A DNA stretch of 46,514 nt from Desertibaculum subflavum (GTDB taxonomy: Bacteria; Pseudomonadota; Alphaproteobacteria; Ferrovibrionales; Ferrovibrionaceae): assembly GCA_003576705.1 (NCBI GenBank), contig QOZS01000043.1, positions 1 through 46,514 on the forward strand, read 5' to 3'. The translations under genes and the position numbers were made by a program. Under the pieces are notes generated by a model. It worked only from the letters and a program-made list of their open reading frames with translations, was not told the DNA's origin and ran no database searches. Below are positions 8,482 through 16,669 of the stretch, in pieces. How positions within the stretch are numbered: position 1 is the stretch's first letter; each line of letters begins with the position of its first letter.

Positions 8482-9600
8482 CTAGACCACACGTGCCGGA
8501 AACAGCGCCTTGAGTTCGCGATGGAACAGATTCGCGAATGATTGGAATCCCTTTTTGGATGGGTGCAGTTCGTTGTGCCAGGAGCTCTTTTGCGGCAGCA
8601 GCGTGCCTTGGCCGTTTATGAAGATCACGTTGGCGTGCACCGCCAGGCCCGTCAGCATGGCCGCGAATTGCTGCAGCATGGCCTTAACGACCTCCTGCCT
8701 TGCCGCGAGGGTCGGGAAATTGCGCAGGTCAAATGTCGGCTTCAGCCAAGGTCCCAGATGGCAAATGCCGCGGCCGTCCGGGATGGCAAAATCATAACCC
8801 TGAAACACCAGGACGGTGCCGGGACTTAGGCGGTCGCGCAGTTGGATCAGATCCTCGTACCCCGCGCGCACCAGCGCTAGCGCCGCATCGAACCGCTGCT
8901 GGTGAACCAGCTGGGCCGCCGGCACCGTCGGGTCCCAATCCTTGACCCAAAGCGCCATCGGATTGTCGACGATGTCGTTGCCGCCGCCGGAGAAGAGCAG
9001 TGCGTCCCATGGACCGCCGGCCGGGCAGCCTTTGCTCAGGTGGTCGGCAAGCAGCAGCCGTTCTTCGACGCCGAGCATATAGCGCACTTCATCGCCCGCC
9101 TTGGCCAGATTCAAAATCGGCACGCCGAGCAGGTTCTCCAGTCGAGGAATGATGCCGCCGCCGAAAAACAGTGCCGGGTAGTCGAACCATGAATCACCCT
9201 CGGCGAATATCTGCAGCGGCACGAACGAGCTGCTTTTGGATTTCGGTTCCGCGTCCGCCGGCTCCTTGGCGCTCTTCGGTCGTGCCCGGCGCGCGCCGCG
9301 CCGCTTCATGATGTCCATCGTCGCCTTGTACTCGCGGACGCGGCGCGCCAGCTCATCGTGCCAGCGCCTGTCGCGTTCCACGCGCGCAACGCCAATGGCG
9401 GCGGGCGATTCCGGCGGCAGTGCGCCTTTGCGTACGGCTTTCACCGCGAGCTTGGGCTGTTTGGCGCGGGCTATGCTCTTGGCTTCGGCCAGCGTCACCG
9501 GTCCCGAAGCGGGTGCCACGGGCCCCGTCGATCGGGCTTTGGCCTTGACCTTAGCGCGCGCCGGCTTCCGCGTCCTGTCGGACCTTTTCGAAGGTGCCAT
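8482..9600 (-). CDS. SGNH/GDSL-type hydrolase with a basic N-terminal tail
   Basis: A 372-aa protein. Residues 1-125 are a Lys/Arg/Ala-rich, low-complexity, probably disordered tail. From about 128 an SGNH hydrolase fold is recognisable: block I AEGDSWFDYP (nucleophile S137), a Gly-rich oxyanion element, block III GGGND (N208), and block V WHNELHPSKKGF with His346. The usual block V acid Asp is Asn343 here. The family cleaves esters, often acetyl or lipid esters. No signal peptide is seen, so it acts in the cytoplasm or leaves by a non-Sec route. A strong GGAGGGGAG site sets ATG 9600. It is the last gene of the four-gene minus-strand cassette and ends 11 bases from the convergent DUF1194 gene. 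Confidence 0.8.
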   Translation of the reverse strand: MAPSKRSDRTRKPARAKVKAKARSTGPVAPASGPVTLAEAKSIARAKQPKLAVKAVRKGALPPESPAAIGVARVERDRRWHDELARRVREYKATMDIMKRRGARRARPKSAKEPADAEPKSKSSSFVPLQIFAEGDSWFDYPALFFGGGIIPRLENLLGVPILNLAKAGDEVRYMLGVEERLLLADHLSKGCPAGGPWDALLFSGGGNDIVDNPMALWVKDWDPTVPAAQLVHQQRFDAALALVRAGYEDLIQLRDRLSPGTVLVFQGYDFAIPDGRGICHLGPWLKPTFDLRNFPTLAARQEVVKAMLQQFAAMLTGLAVHANVIFINGQGTLLPQKSSWHNELHPSKKGFQSFANLFHRELKALFPARVV

Positions 9601-9648
9601 GTCGTCTCCCCTCCGCTGGCCGCGCATTTCCGGCGGTCGTCGTCTCCG

Positions 9649-9909
9649 CTACGGCAGGATCTCGATCCGCTCGGCGAGCAGCATGTAGTCGGCGATGAAG
9701 CCGTCGCAGCTGACGCGCATGCCGACATACTTGTCGAGCGCGCGGTCGCCGAAGGTTGGCCCGCCTTTGCGGCGGAGCACGAAGCGCCCCTCCGGCGTTT
9801 CCAGCCAGATCGTCATGCGCTCGCTCTTGCTGCCGCTGCCGAACGGACCACGCGACACCTTGCCCGTCAGACCATCGACCCGTTGCATGCCCGCTTTGCC
9901 GCTGCCCAC
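9649..9909 (-). CDS. Small hypothetical protein, probably beta-rich
   Basis: An 86-aa reading (GTG at 9909) or 79-aa (ATG at 9888) that overlaps the 3' end of the C25-like gene by 43 or 22 bases and ends 48 bases before the SGNH gene. It has no signal peptide or membrane segment. The alternating hydrophobic pattern around GKVSRGPFGSGSKSE, TIWLETPEGRFVLRRKGG and KYVGMRVSCDG suggests a compact beta-barrel such as an OB fold; this is inference from pattern only. The translational overlap ties it to the protease. Function unknown; it could be a cofactor, inhibitor or targeting partner of the cassette hydrolases. Confidence 0.7.
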   Translation of the reverse strand: MGSGKAGMQRVDGLTGKVSRGPFGSGSKSERMTIWLETPEGRFVLRRKGGPTFGDRALDKYVGMRVSCDGFIADYMLLAERIEILP

Positions 9910-11444
9910 GATTTCCCCATATAGATCCGATAGCCGACGATGCGGCCACCTACTTCCTTGGCCACGGCGGCGACGCTGGGAGGCGTGCCGTCGCGCGGCC
10001 GCTTCTTTGGCTGATAGACGGCGACATAGTAACGCGATGCCACCGGCGCTGCCTTGCTGCCGCGGGCCGTCCGTCCGCGCGGCGTCTTCACCTCGAAGGC
10101 CATGAAGTCCTTGTGCCGGCCGATCGCCGCTTCGCGGGCGATATTGCCGAGTGCTTTCGTCACGGCGGCGGACATCCGCACCTTCGTGGCCTTGCGCGAC
10201 GCCACGGGCTTGGTCTCCTGCAGCAACTGGCCCTCATCACGCAACTTGCGGCGCCGGGCGCGCCGCTCCAGGCGCTTGTTCTGATCAACGTCGACACCTT
10301 TCGGCACGCTGGTGGCGCTGTTGATGAAAGTCGGATGAATCGATGGATCGCCGAGCAGGTTGAACTGCGCCAGTGTTTTCAGATCGACCGGGTCGAGTTC
10401 CGTCGTCTGCCGCACAAACTGCTGCCGGGCGAGCAACGCAGCGCGTCCGACGGACGCGCCGTCCAACACCGCCAGCAGGAAGTATTGCGTTATCAGATCG
10501 GCCGCGCCGTTCCCTTCCTCGGGGCCATAGGCAATGGTCGTGGCGCCGAAATAGCCGCAGGCGCCCTGCGCCAGGTAGCTCTGGCAAATCGGCATCGGCA
10601 GGGCAAGCGTGACGGAATCATAGAGCTCGGCACCGTAGCAGCATTCGACGGCCGCCACCGTGCCCGGCTTGATCCGTCCCTTGAGCGCGCCGCTCGACAG
10701 TGAGACCGGCTGCGCATTGCCCTTCTCGCCGTAGAATTGCGGATCGGCGAGGCCGCCATGGCAATTGATGAAATGTGCGAGCGGCGCCAGCCGAGTGGTC
10801 GAATGCTTCGGTCCGGAGGGCGGCGCAAGGGCGAGCATGGCGGAATTGCCGAAAACGTTGAACAGGCTGAGTTCGGTCGACCTCCGCCAAGAATGGGTGG
10901 AGAGCCCGAAATAGTTGCCGTAATCGGTTACCGGGCGCGGTCGATGCCGGCCGGCCGCGGCAAGCAGGCGCAGGAGATGCGAGGGTTCGCGCGCACCGGT
11001 CAGATCCGGCAGGCGGCCGACAACCCGGGTCGGGCCTTTGAACTTGGCGATGTCGCGAGAATAAGGCGCATCGCAGGCATAGGGCAGATCGCCGAAGGCG
11101 TGCCGGTCGGGATCGTCGGGCGGGTCGAAGGTGAGATTTGTCAAGTCCTGGTGCGGCACTACGTCGATCGCGCCGAGGATCATCAGGTATTCGAGCTCGA
11201 CGCTGGCGAAGATCGCATCGATCGCATCCTTGTTCTGGCGCGCATTGCGCCGGTCGCTCACGGCAATGCCGCCGTAGCGCTTCATCGCCGTCGCGTCGTC
11301 GAGATAGACCAGTCGGCTTTTGATGCCCCTCGCGGCGTCGGCGGCGACCAGCGCATCCACCCCCTTGCGGATCTTGGCCAGGCCGGCCGTGCCGTACTTT
11401 CGGGTCAATGCGGATCTGTTGCTGACAATGATCTTGTCGTCCAT
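9867..11444 (-). CDS. C25 (gingipain)-like cysteine peptidase, clan CD / caspase-like
   Basis: A 525-aa protein with the order of elements found in gingipain-type C25 peptidases: a subdomain ending in YLMILGAIDVVPH (about 86-98), DLPYACDAPY followed by VVGRLPDLTGA (119-151), a catalytic-His motif HFINCHGG (H229), a catalytic-Cys motif VAAVECCYGAEL (C268, or C269), GYFGATTIAYGP (298-308), and FNLLGDPSIHP (361-371). Clan CD proteases cut after specific residues in proteins. Residues about 385-525 form a Lys/Arg-rich extension outside the catalytic region. No signal peptide or propeptide is visible, unlike secreted gingipains. ATG 11444 has a G-rich ribosome site; an in-frame TTG at 11465 is less likely. 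It lies 21 bases after the SH3-cysteine hydrolase gene. Confidence 0.75.
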   Translation of the reverse strand: MDDKIIVSNRSALTRKYGTAGLAKIRKGVDALVAADAARGIKSRLVYLDDATAMKRYGGIAVSDRRNARQNKDAIDAIFASVELEYLMILGAIDVVPHQDLTNLTFDPPDDPDRHAFGDLPYACDAPYSRDIAKFKGPTRVVGRLPDLTGAREPSHLLRLLAAAGRHRPRPVTDYGNYFGLSTHSWRRSTELSLFNVFGNSAMLALAPPSGPKHSTTRLAPLAHFINCHGGLADPQFYGEKGNAQPVSLSSGALKGRIKPGTVAAVECCYGAELYDSVTLALPMPICQSYLAQGACGYFGATTIAYGPEEGNGAADLITQYFLLAVLDGASVGRAALLARQQFVRQTTELDPVDLKTLAQFNLLGDPSIHPTFINSATSVPKGVDVDQNKRLERRARRRKLRDEGQLLQETKPVASRKATKVRMSAAVTKALGNIAREAAIGRHKDFMAFEVKTPRGRTARGSKAAPVASRYYVAVYQPKKRPRDGTPPSVAAVAKEVGGRIVGYRIYMGKSWAAAKRACNGSMV

Positions 11445-11465
11445 TGCACCCCCCGTCGTTGGCAA

Positions 11466-12368
11466 CTACTCCTGCGCCCAGAAGCCATGCTTGCGGAATT
11501 CGCTGCCGCTCCACCAGCTGCCGCTGCCCAGAAAGCCGTAGCGGAAATTGGTCACGCCCGCTTGGCTCTGCAGCGGACGGATCACTTTGCCGTCTGCGCG
11601 GTGGGCCGCATGCGCCGCATGCTCCGGCGCCACCAGCTGGATGTGCCCGGAGCGGTCGAGGTCGGTGCGCTGCGCGACAATGATCGCCGGTCGGCCCTGG
11701 TTTGCCGATGCCTGGAGCGCGTCGAGGTCAAACAGCCGGCGCCAGCCGAAGCTCGGCCCGTAATCCTCGAACCAGTCGGCGAGGTCGTTGGCGCTCAGCT
11801 CGCGCACTGTCTCGCCATAGGCGGCGGCGACCGGCTCGCCGGAACCGAGGCGCATCAGCGCCTTCGGCGTCCACCAGACGCGAGGCAGATAGACCCCGGC
11901 GAGATGACAGACGTCATGGGCGTAGATGTTGCAGAAAGTCGTGGTGCCGTTGGCGAGCCAGCGCTCGCCGCTCTCCACATCAAGCCAGTCAATGATGGCG
12001 AGCAAGCCGGCGCGCCGTGCCGCCGCGTCGCCGGCGACGGGGGGTGGGCGATCCGCTTCGCCGATCGGGAAGGCGCGACCGCCATCGCGGTGGCGGGTGA
12101 TGTCGGTCCGGTTCTCCTTCAAATGCACCGCGCCGATCCGGGTTGCAGGCGGCGCTTCGGCCGGCGCATCGCTGGCCACTAGAAACGTCGAATTGACAAA
12201 TCCCTCGACGCCGGCGCCCTGCAATACGGCGCCCACGCGCCACCAATTTCCCTCAGCCAGCGCCAGCCTGGCAACAATGCAGCCCTGCGGCAGCACCGCC
12301 ACGCGATCCGCCTGCGCCGAGGGCTTGGCCCGCAGATTGAGCGCGGTGGCGGCGACACGGAATTGCAT
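11466..12368 (-). CDS. SH3-domain cysteine hydrolase (NlpC/P60- or CHAP-like)
   Basis: A 300-aa protein. Residues 1-65 look like a bacterial SH3 domain (ATALNLRAKPSAQADRVAVL, then NWWRVGAV and EGFVNSTFL). The rest holds a likely papain-fold site: Cys146 in TTTFCNIYAHDV at a helix start and His242 in SGHIQLVAPEH, the usual Cys-then-His order of NlpC/P60 and CHAP enzymes. Such enzymes cut peptidoglycan peptides or other amide bonds. No Sec signal is seen, so the target is either cytoplasmic or reached by a contact-dependent or lytic route. ATG 12368 has GGGGGAGAAAGG upstream. It is the first gene of the cassette. Lower confidence for exact family. Confidence 0.7.
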   Translation of the reverse strand: MQFRVAATALNLRAKPSAQADRVAVLPQGCIVARLALAEGNWWRVGAVLQGAGVEGFVNSTFLVASDAPAEAPPATRIGAVHLKENRTDITRHRDGGRAFPIGEADRPPPVAGDAAARRAGLLAIIDWLDVESGERWLANGTTTFCNIYAHDVCHLAGVYLPRVWWTPKALMRLGSGEPVAAAYGETVRELSANDLADWFEDYGPSFGWRRLFDLDALQASANQGRPAIIVAQRTDLDRSGHIQLVAPEHAAHAAHRADGKVIRPLQSQAGVTNFRYGFLGSGSWWSGSEFRKHGFWAQE

Positions 12369-12462
12369 GGCCCTTTCTCCCCCACAGCGCGCCGATTCCG
12401 CGCACGCGGCGCCACCGTGGTTTCGGCCGCGATCCAACAGAAAGGTTGATAGCGTGTTCCAT

Positions 12463-12491
12463 GTTATACCTTTGAGTGCAGAAATGCCAGA
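12463..12491 (-). promoter_or_regulatory. Weak candidate promoter for the C25 cassette
   Basis: The 190-bp divergent gap between the cassette and the second amidase has an AT-richer patch. Read on the minus strand it carries TATAAC (12463-12468) as a possible -10; the region 17 bases upstream reads TCTGGC, a poor -35. A regulated promoter would be consistent with the weak -35. Confidence 0.25.
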
Positions 12492-12558
12492 ATGGCGAGG
12501 TTGATCGCCCGATCCATTGATCTAGCCTCGCCGCTTCGACAGCGCGGCGGTGGGCCAG

Positions 12559-14031
12559 ATGACCTTGGCGATGAGTTGGGACGAATGGGCGCGGCATGAT
12601 GCGCTTGGCCTCGCGGCCCGGCTGCGGAAGGGCGAGGTGACGCCGGCCGAGCTCGCGGCGCAGGCCGCCGCCGCCGCCGCCAAGGTGGATCCCGAACTCT
12701 CCGCAATCGTCGAGCTGTTCGACGACGTGATTGCCGATCCGTTGAAGGACGGCATGAACCCGGCCGGCCCCTTCGCCGGTGTGCCCTATCTGATGAAGGA
12801 TCTCGGGCCGCAGATGAAGGGCCGGCTGCAGGAGATGGGTTCGCTGCTCATGCGCGGCAACCGCGCGCCGGCCGACACCTTCCTGACCCAGAAGATCCGC
12901 CAGGCCGGGCTCAACATCATCGGCCGCACGACGACGCCGGAATTCGGCTGCTGCAGCTCGGCGGAGAACCCCGCCGTCTATGTCACCCGCAATCCCTGGA
13001 ACACCGGCTACACCACCTGCGGCTCCTCCGCCGGCACCGGCGCGGCGGTCGCGGCCGGCATCCTGCCGATCAGCCATGGCAGCGATGGCGGCGGCTCGAT
13101 CCGCATCCCGGCCGGCGTCAACGGCAATATCGGCTTGAAACCCTCGCGCGGCGTGTTCTCCATCGCGCCGGCCCTGTCGGATCTCTCCGGCCTCGTCTCC
13201 ACCCAGGGCTGCCACACCCGCACGGTGCGCGACAGCGCGGCCTTCTTCGATGCCTGCCGCGGCGGCGCGCCGGGCGAGTTCATGCCGTTCTGGCAGCCCA
13301 CCGAGCCGTATCTCAAGCTGATCGAGCGCGATCCGAAGCCGCTCCGCATCGCCCTCTCGCACGAATGGGGCGACTATCGCGCCACGCCCGCGCTGGTCGA
13401 CGAACTCACCCGCGTCGGCCGCCTCCTTGAAGGCCTCGGCCACAAGGTCGACTGGGCGCTGCCCAAGGTCGATATCCGCGCCGCCTTCGCCGCGCAGACC
13501 ACCTGCTACATCAGCAATTTCGCCCAGACCATCGCCAACCTGATCGCGCCGCTCGGCCACAAGCGCCCGCCCGAGGGCCTGATCGAGCCGATCAACATCC
13601 GCATCTGGGAAGCCGGCATCAACACCAGCTTCAGCGAGCGCGCCAGGATGCAGGCGGTGTTCAACACCACCTCGCGCGGCTTCGGCGCCTTCTTCGAAGA
13701 ATGGGACATCATCCTCACGCCGATCACCGCGCTGCCGACGCCCAGGATCGGCACCACCGAGTATCTGACCCTGAGCGACAATCCGGACGTGCACGACTGG
13801 TTCGGCAATCTCTGGCGCTTCTTCGCCTATACGCCGCTCGCCAATCTCTGCGGCATCCCCGGCATCTCGCTGCCGCTCGGCCGACAGGAGAACGGCTTGC
13901 CGCTCGGCATCCAGGCCCAGGCGGCGCAGGCGCAGGACGGCTTGCTGCTGCAGCTCGCCGCCCAGATCGAGCGCGCCATCGGCGGCCAGTGGAACGACGG
14001 CAAGCGGCCGGGGGTGCACGTCACCAACTGA
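12559..14031 (+). CDS. Amidase (amidase-signature family), second copy
   Basis: A 490-aa amidase distinct in sequence from the one at 1633. Counting from ATG 12559, the triad is K80 (PYLMKD), S156 (CGSSAGTG) and S180 (GSDGGGSIRIP). The body matches the clade that acts on 6-aminohexanoate cyclic dimer and similar small amides, but the substrate is not proven. GTG 12550 and ATG 12571 are alternative starts; ribosome-site signals are weak for all. It begins a co-directional pair with the alpha/beta hydrolase 21 bases downstream. Confidence 0.9.
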   Translation: MTLAMSWDEWARHDALGLAARLRKGEVTPAELAAQAAAAAAKVDPELSAIVELFDDVIADPLKDGMNPAGPFAGVPYLMKDLGPQMKGRLQEMGSLLMRGNRAPADTFLTQKIRQAGLNIIGRTTTPEFGCCSSAENPAVYVTRNPWNTGYTTCGSSAGTGAAVAAGILPISHGSDGGGSIRIPAGVNGNIGLKPSRGVFSIAPALSDLSGLVSTQGCHTRTVRDSAAFFDACRGGAPGEFMPFWQPTEPYLKLIERDPKPLRIALSHEWGDYRATPALVDELTRVGRLLEGLGHKVDWALPKVDIRAAFAAQTTCYISNFAQTIANLIAPLGHKRPPEGLIEPINIRIWEAGINTSFSERARMQAVFNTTSRGFGAFFEEWDIILTPITALPTPRIGTTEYLTLSDNPDVHDWFGNLWRFFAYTPLANLCGIPGISLPLGRQENGLPLGIQAQAAQAQDGLLLQLAAQIERAIGGQWNDGKRPGVHVTN

Positions 14032-14052
14032 CAAAAAGGGGGAGGGAAGACG

Positions 14053-14808
14053 ATGCCGATCCTGGAAAAGGGCAAGACCCGCATCCACTACGAGGAAGCG
14101 GGCGCCGGCCCGCCGCTGCTGGTGCTGCCGGGCGGCGGGCTCAACGCGACGATCGCCAAGCTCGACGGGCCGGGCTCGTTCAACCCGCTGAGGGAATTCG
14201 CTGCCACGCATCGCGTCGTCGCGCTCGACATCCGCAACGCCAATGGCGGCGGCACCACCGGGCCGCTGGAGCTCGACCGGCCCTGGGACGCGCATACCGA
14301 CGACCAGCTCGCGCTGATGGATCATCTGAAGATCGACCGCTTCGTGGCGATGGGCTTCTGCATCGGCGGCCCGCTGATCTGGAACCTGATCCGCCGTGCG
14401 CCCGATCGCGTCATCGCCGCCGTGCTGGTGCATCCGAGCGGCCACCGGCCGGAGTTGCCGAACCAGTTCTTCGACAACAACATGGCGAACTGGGCGCCGC
14501 AGCTCTGCGCCACCCGGCCCGAGATCACCGCCAGCATGGCGGAGACCTTCCTCAACAGCATGTACCGCTCCGGCAACGACTTTGTCTTCACCGTGACGCG
14601 CGACTTCGTGCGCGAATGCAGGACGCCGGTGCTGGTCATGCCCGACGACATTCCCCCGCATCCTTTCGCCGCCGCGATGGAATCGGCGATGCTCGCGCCG
14701 AACGCGCAGGTCAGCCTCTATCCCTGGCGCGATCCGCCCGAGCGCGTGCCGCTGGCGCTCCGCCACGTCAGCATGTTCCTCGCCGCGCACCGCGCGATGG
14801 CAAGTTAG
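14053..14808 (+). CDS. Alpha/beta hydrolase with Cys at the nucleophile elbow
   Basis: A 251-aa alpha/beta hydrolase. The oxyanion segment LVLPGGGLN is at about 23-31, and the nucleophile elbow reads GFCIGG with C103 instead of the usual Ser. The C-terminal acid/His part is around PDDIPPHPF. A Cys nucleophile is known from dienelactone hydrolases, which open lactones; a BVMO in the next gene would make such lactones, so lactone or enol-lactone opening is a reasonable guess. GGGGGAGGGAAG precedes the ATG. It converges with the BVMO gene (12 bases between stops). Confidence 0.85.
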   Translation: MPILEKGKTRIHYEEAGAGPPLLVLPGGGLNATIAKLDGPGSFNPLREFAATHRVVALDIRNANGGGTTGPLELDRPWDAHTDDQLALMDHLKIDRFVAMGFCIGGPLIWNLIRRAPDRVIAAVLVHPSGHRPELPNQFFDNNMANWAPQLCATRPEITASMAETFLNSMYRSGNDFVFTVTRDFVRECRTPVLVMPDDIPPHPFAAAMESAMLAPNAQVSLYPWRDPPERVPLALRHVSMFLAAHRAMAS

Positions 14809-14820
14809 GCGAGGCTCGAC

Positions 14821-16503
14821 TCAGTCGTTGCCGGCCGCGGCCACCAGCGGGCGCGGCATCGGCTCCGCGCGCGGCGTCATGACGAATCCCGGATAGCCGG
14901 CGGCGGCGATCTCGTCGCAATTCCGCTTGTAGCGGTCCACGCCGCCGACATAGGGCATGAACACCCGCGGCTTGCCCGGGATGTTGGCGCCCATGTACCA
15001 GGAATTTGCCTTGGGATAGAGCGTCATTTGGGCGATGTCGCCGACATGCCGGGTCCAGGCCTCCTGCGCCGCCCGGGTCGGCTCCACCGTGGCGATATCG
15101 TGCGCGCGCATGTGGCGCAGGCAGCCGACGATCCAGTCGACATGCTGCTCGCAGCTCAGGATCATCTGGCTCTTCACGCCCGGGCTGCCCGGGCCGGTGA
15201 TCATGAACAGGTTGGGAAAGCCAGCGCACATGATGCCCAGCATGGTGTGCGGCCCGTCGCGCCATTCCTCGGCGAGCGTAAGACCGTCGGCGCCCCGCAG
15301 GTCGATCTCCTTCAGCGCGCCGGTCATGGCATCGAAGCCGGTGGCGAAGACGATGGCGTCGAAGGCGTACTCGGCTTCGGTGGTGCGGAGCCCGGTCGGC
15401 GTGATCTCCTGGATCGGCGCCGTGCGGGCATTCACCAGGGTGACGTTGGCGCGGTTGTAGGTCTCGAAATAGCCGGTATCCAGCACCAGCCGCTTGGTGC
15501 CGATCGGGTGGTCGTTGGGGCACAGCAGCTCGGCGGTCGCCGGATCCTTGACGATGGCGCGGATCTTGTCGCGCACGAACTCGGACGCGGTGTCGTTGGC
15601 CGCCTGGTTGGTCAGCAGGTCGGTGAAGCTGTAGAGGAAGCTGATCGAGCCGCCCTCGGCCCATTTGCGCTCGTAGATCGCGTTGCGCTCCGCGGCCGGC
15701 ACGTCGAGCGCCGATCGGGTCGGCGGCGGATAGCCGGCGATGCCGAACGGCGTGTCGTAGGCGGCGCGGCGGCGCTCGGTGTATTCGGCCTTGTGCCGGG
15801 TCTCGCGCGCGCGGTCCATCGGGCCGTTCTGCGCCGGCAGGATGAAGTTTGCCGTGCGCTGGAACACGGTCAGCTGCTTGGCCTGGCGGGCGATGATCGG
15901 GATCGATTGCACGCCGGACGAGCCGGTGCCGATCACCGCGACCCGCAAGCCGGTGAAGTCGACGCCGCCCTGCGGCCACATGCCGGTGTGGTACCAGCGG
16001 CCCTGGAAGCTCTCCAGCCCCTTGAATTCCGGCACCCGCGGCACCGAAAGGTTGCCGGTCGCCATGATGCAGATCGGCGCGCTGAAGCTTTCGCCGCCGG
16101 CGGTGTCGAGCCGCCAGCGACCGCCCGCGCGGTCATACCGCGCCGCGGTCACGCGGGTGTTGAACTGGATGTCGCGCCGCAGGTCGAAACGGTCGGCGAC
16201 ATGGTTCACATAGTCCAGGATCTCCGGCTGATTGCCGTAGCGCTCCGGCCACGACCATTCCTGCTGCAGCGCGTCGTCGAACGAGAAGGAATATTCCAGG
16301 CTCTCGACATCGCAGCGGCAGCCGGGATAGCGGTTCCAGTACCAGGTGCCGCCGACCCCGTCGCCGGCCTCCAGCACCTTGACCTTCAGCCCAAGCGTGT
16401 CGCGCAGGCGGCGCAGCGCGTAGAGCCCGGCGACGCCGGCGCCGACGACGATCGCGTCATAGCTTCCGGCGGGGCTGTCCCCCGTGCCCTTGGATGGCGG
16501 CAT
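14821..16503 (-). CDS. Flavin-dependent Baeyer-Villiger-type monooxygenase
   Basis: A 560-aa FAD and NADPH enzyme. The first Rossmann GxGxxG (G21-G26) binds FAD, the second (G192-G197) binds NADPH, and between them is the BVMO fingerprint FQGRWYHTGMWP (166-177; FxGxxxHTxxWP). The GTWYWNRYPGCRCDVES region (52-68) is typical of cyclohexanone/cyclopentanone monooxygenases. It inserts oxygen next to a ketone to give an ester or lactone. ATG 16503 has a GGGAG site 9 bases upstream; the longer open frame reaching 16743 enters the divergent promoter region and is rejected. Confidence 0.92.
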   Translation of the reverse strand: MPPSKGTGDSPAGSYDAIVVGAGVAGLYALRRLRDTLGLKVKVLEAGDGVGGTWYWNRYPGCRCDVESLEYSFSFDDALQQEWSWPERYGNQPEILDYVNHVADRFDLRRDIQFNTRVTAARYDRAGGRWRLDTAGGESFSAPICIMATGNLSVPRVPEFKGLESFQGRWYHTGMWPQGGVDFTGLRVAVIGTGSSGVQSIPIIARQAKQLTVFQRTANFILPAQNGPMDRARETRHKAEYTERRRAAYDTPFGIAGYPPPTRSALDVPAAERNAIYERKWAEGGSISFLYSFTDLLTNQAANDTASEFVRDKIRAIVKDPATAELLCPNDHPIGTKRLVLDTGYFETYNRANVTLVNARTAPIQEITPTGLRTTEAEYAFDAIVFATGFDAMTGALKEIDLRGADGLTLAEEWRDGPHTMLGIMCAGFPNLFMITGPGSPGVKSQMILSCEQHVDWIVGCLRHMRAHDIATVEPTRAAQEAWTRHVGDIAQMTLYPKANSWYMGANIPGKPRVFMPYVGGVDRYKRNCDEIAAAGYPGFVMTPRAEPMPRPLVAAAGND

Positions 16504-16669
16504 GCTGGCGTTCTCCCGTATATCTTGTTGCCGCCGATCGTAGGCCGGCGGCGATGCGGCAGCAAATTCGCGGCCGGCCGGTAGGGGTTGCGGCCCGGCG
16601 GAACAGGCGCCGAAGATGCGGGTCGCGGCGGCCCGACCGGCCGCCGCCATCAACCCACGGAGTCTCCGC

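Noticed and set aside
8482..12368. Gasdermin-type pore-forming partner in the protease cassette
   Set aside because: The small protein is soluble and too short for a bacterial gasdermin, and the others are hydrolases; no pore former seen.
12253..14790. 845-codon minus-strand open frame over the second amidase and hydrolase
   Set aside because: Antisense to two well-supported genes; composition and lack of motifs mark a shadow frame.
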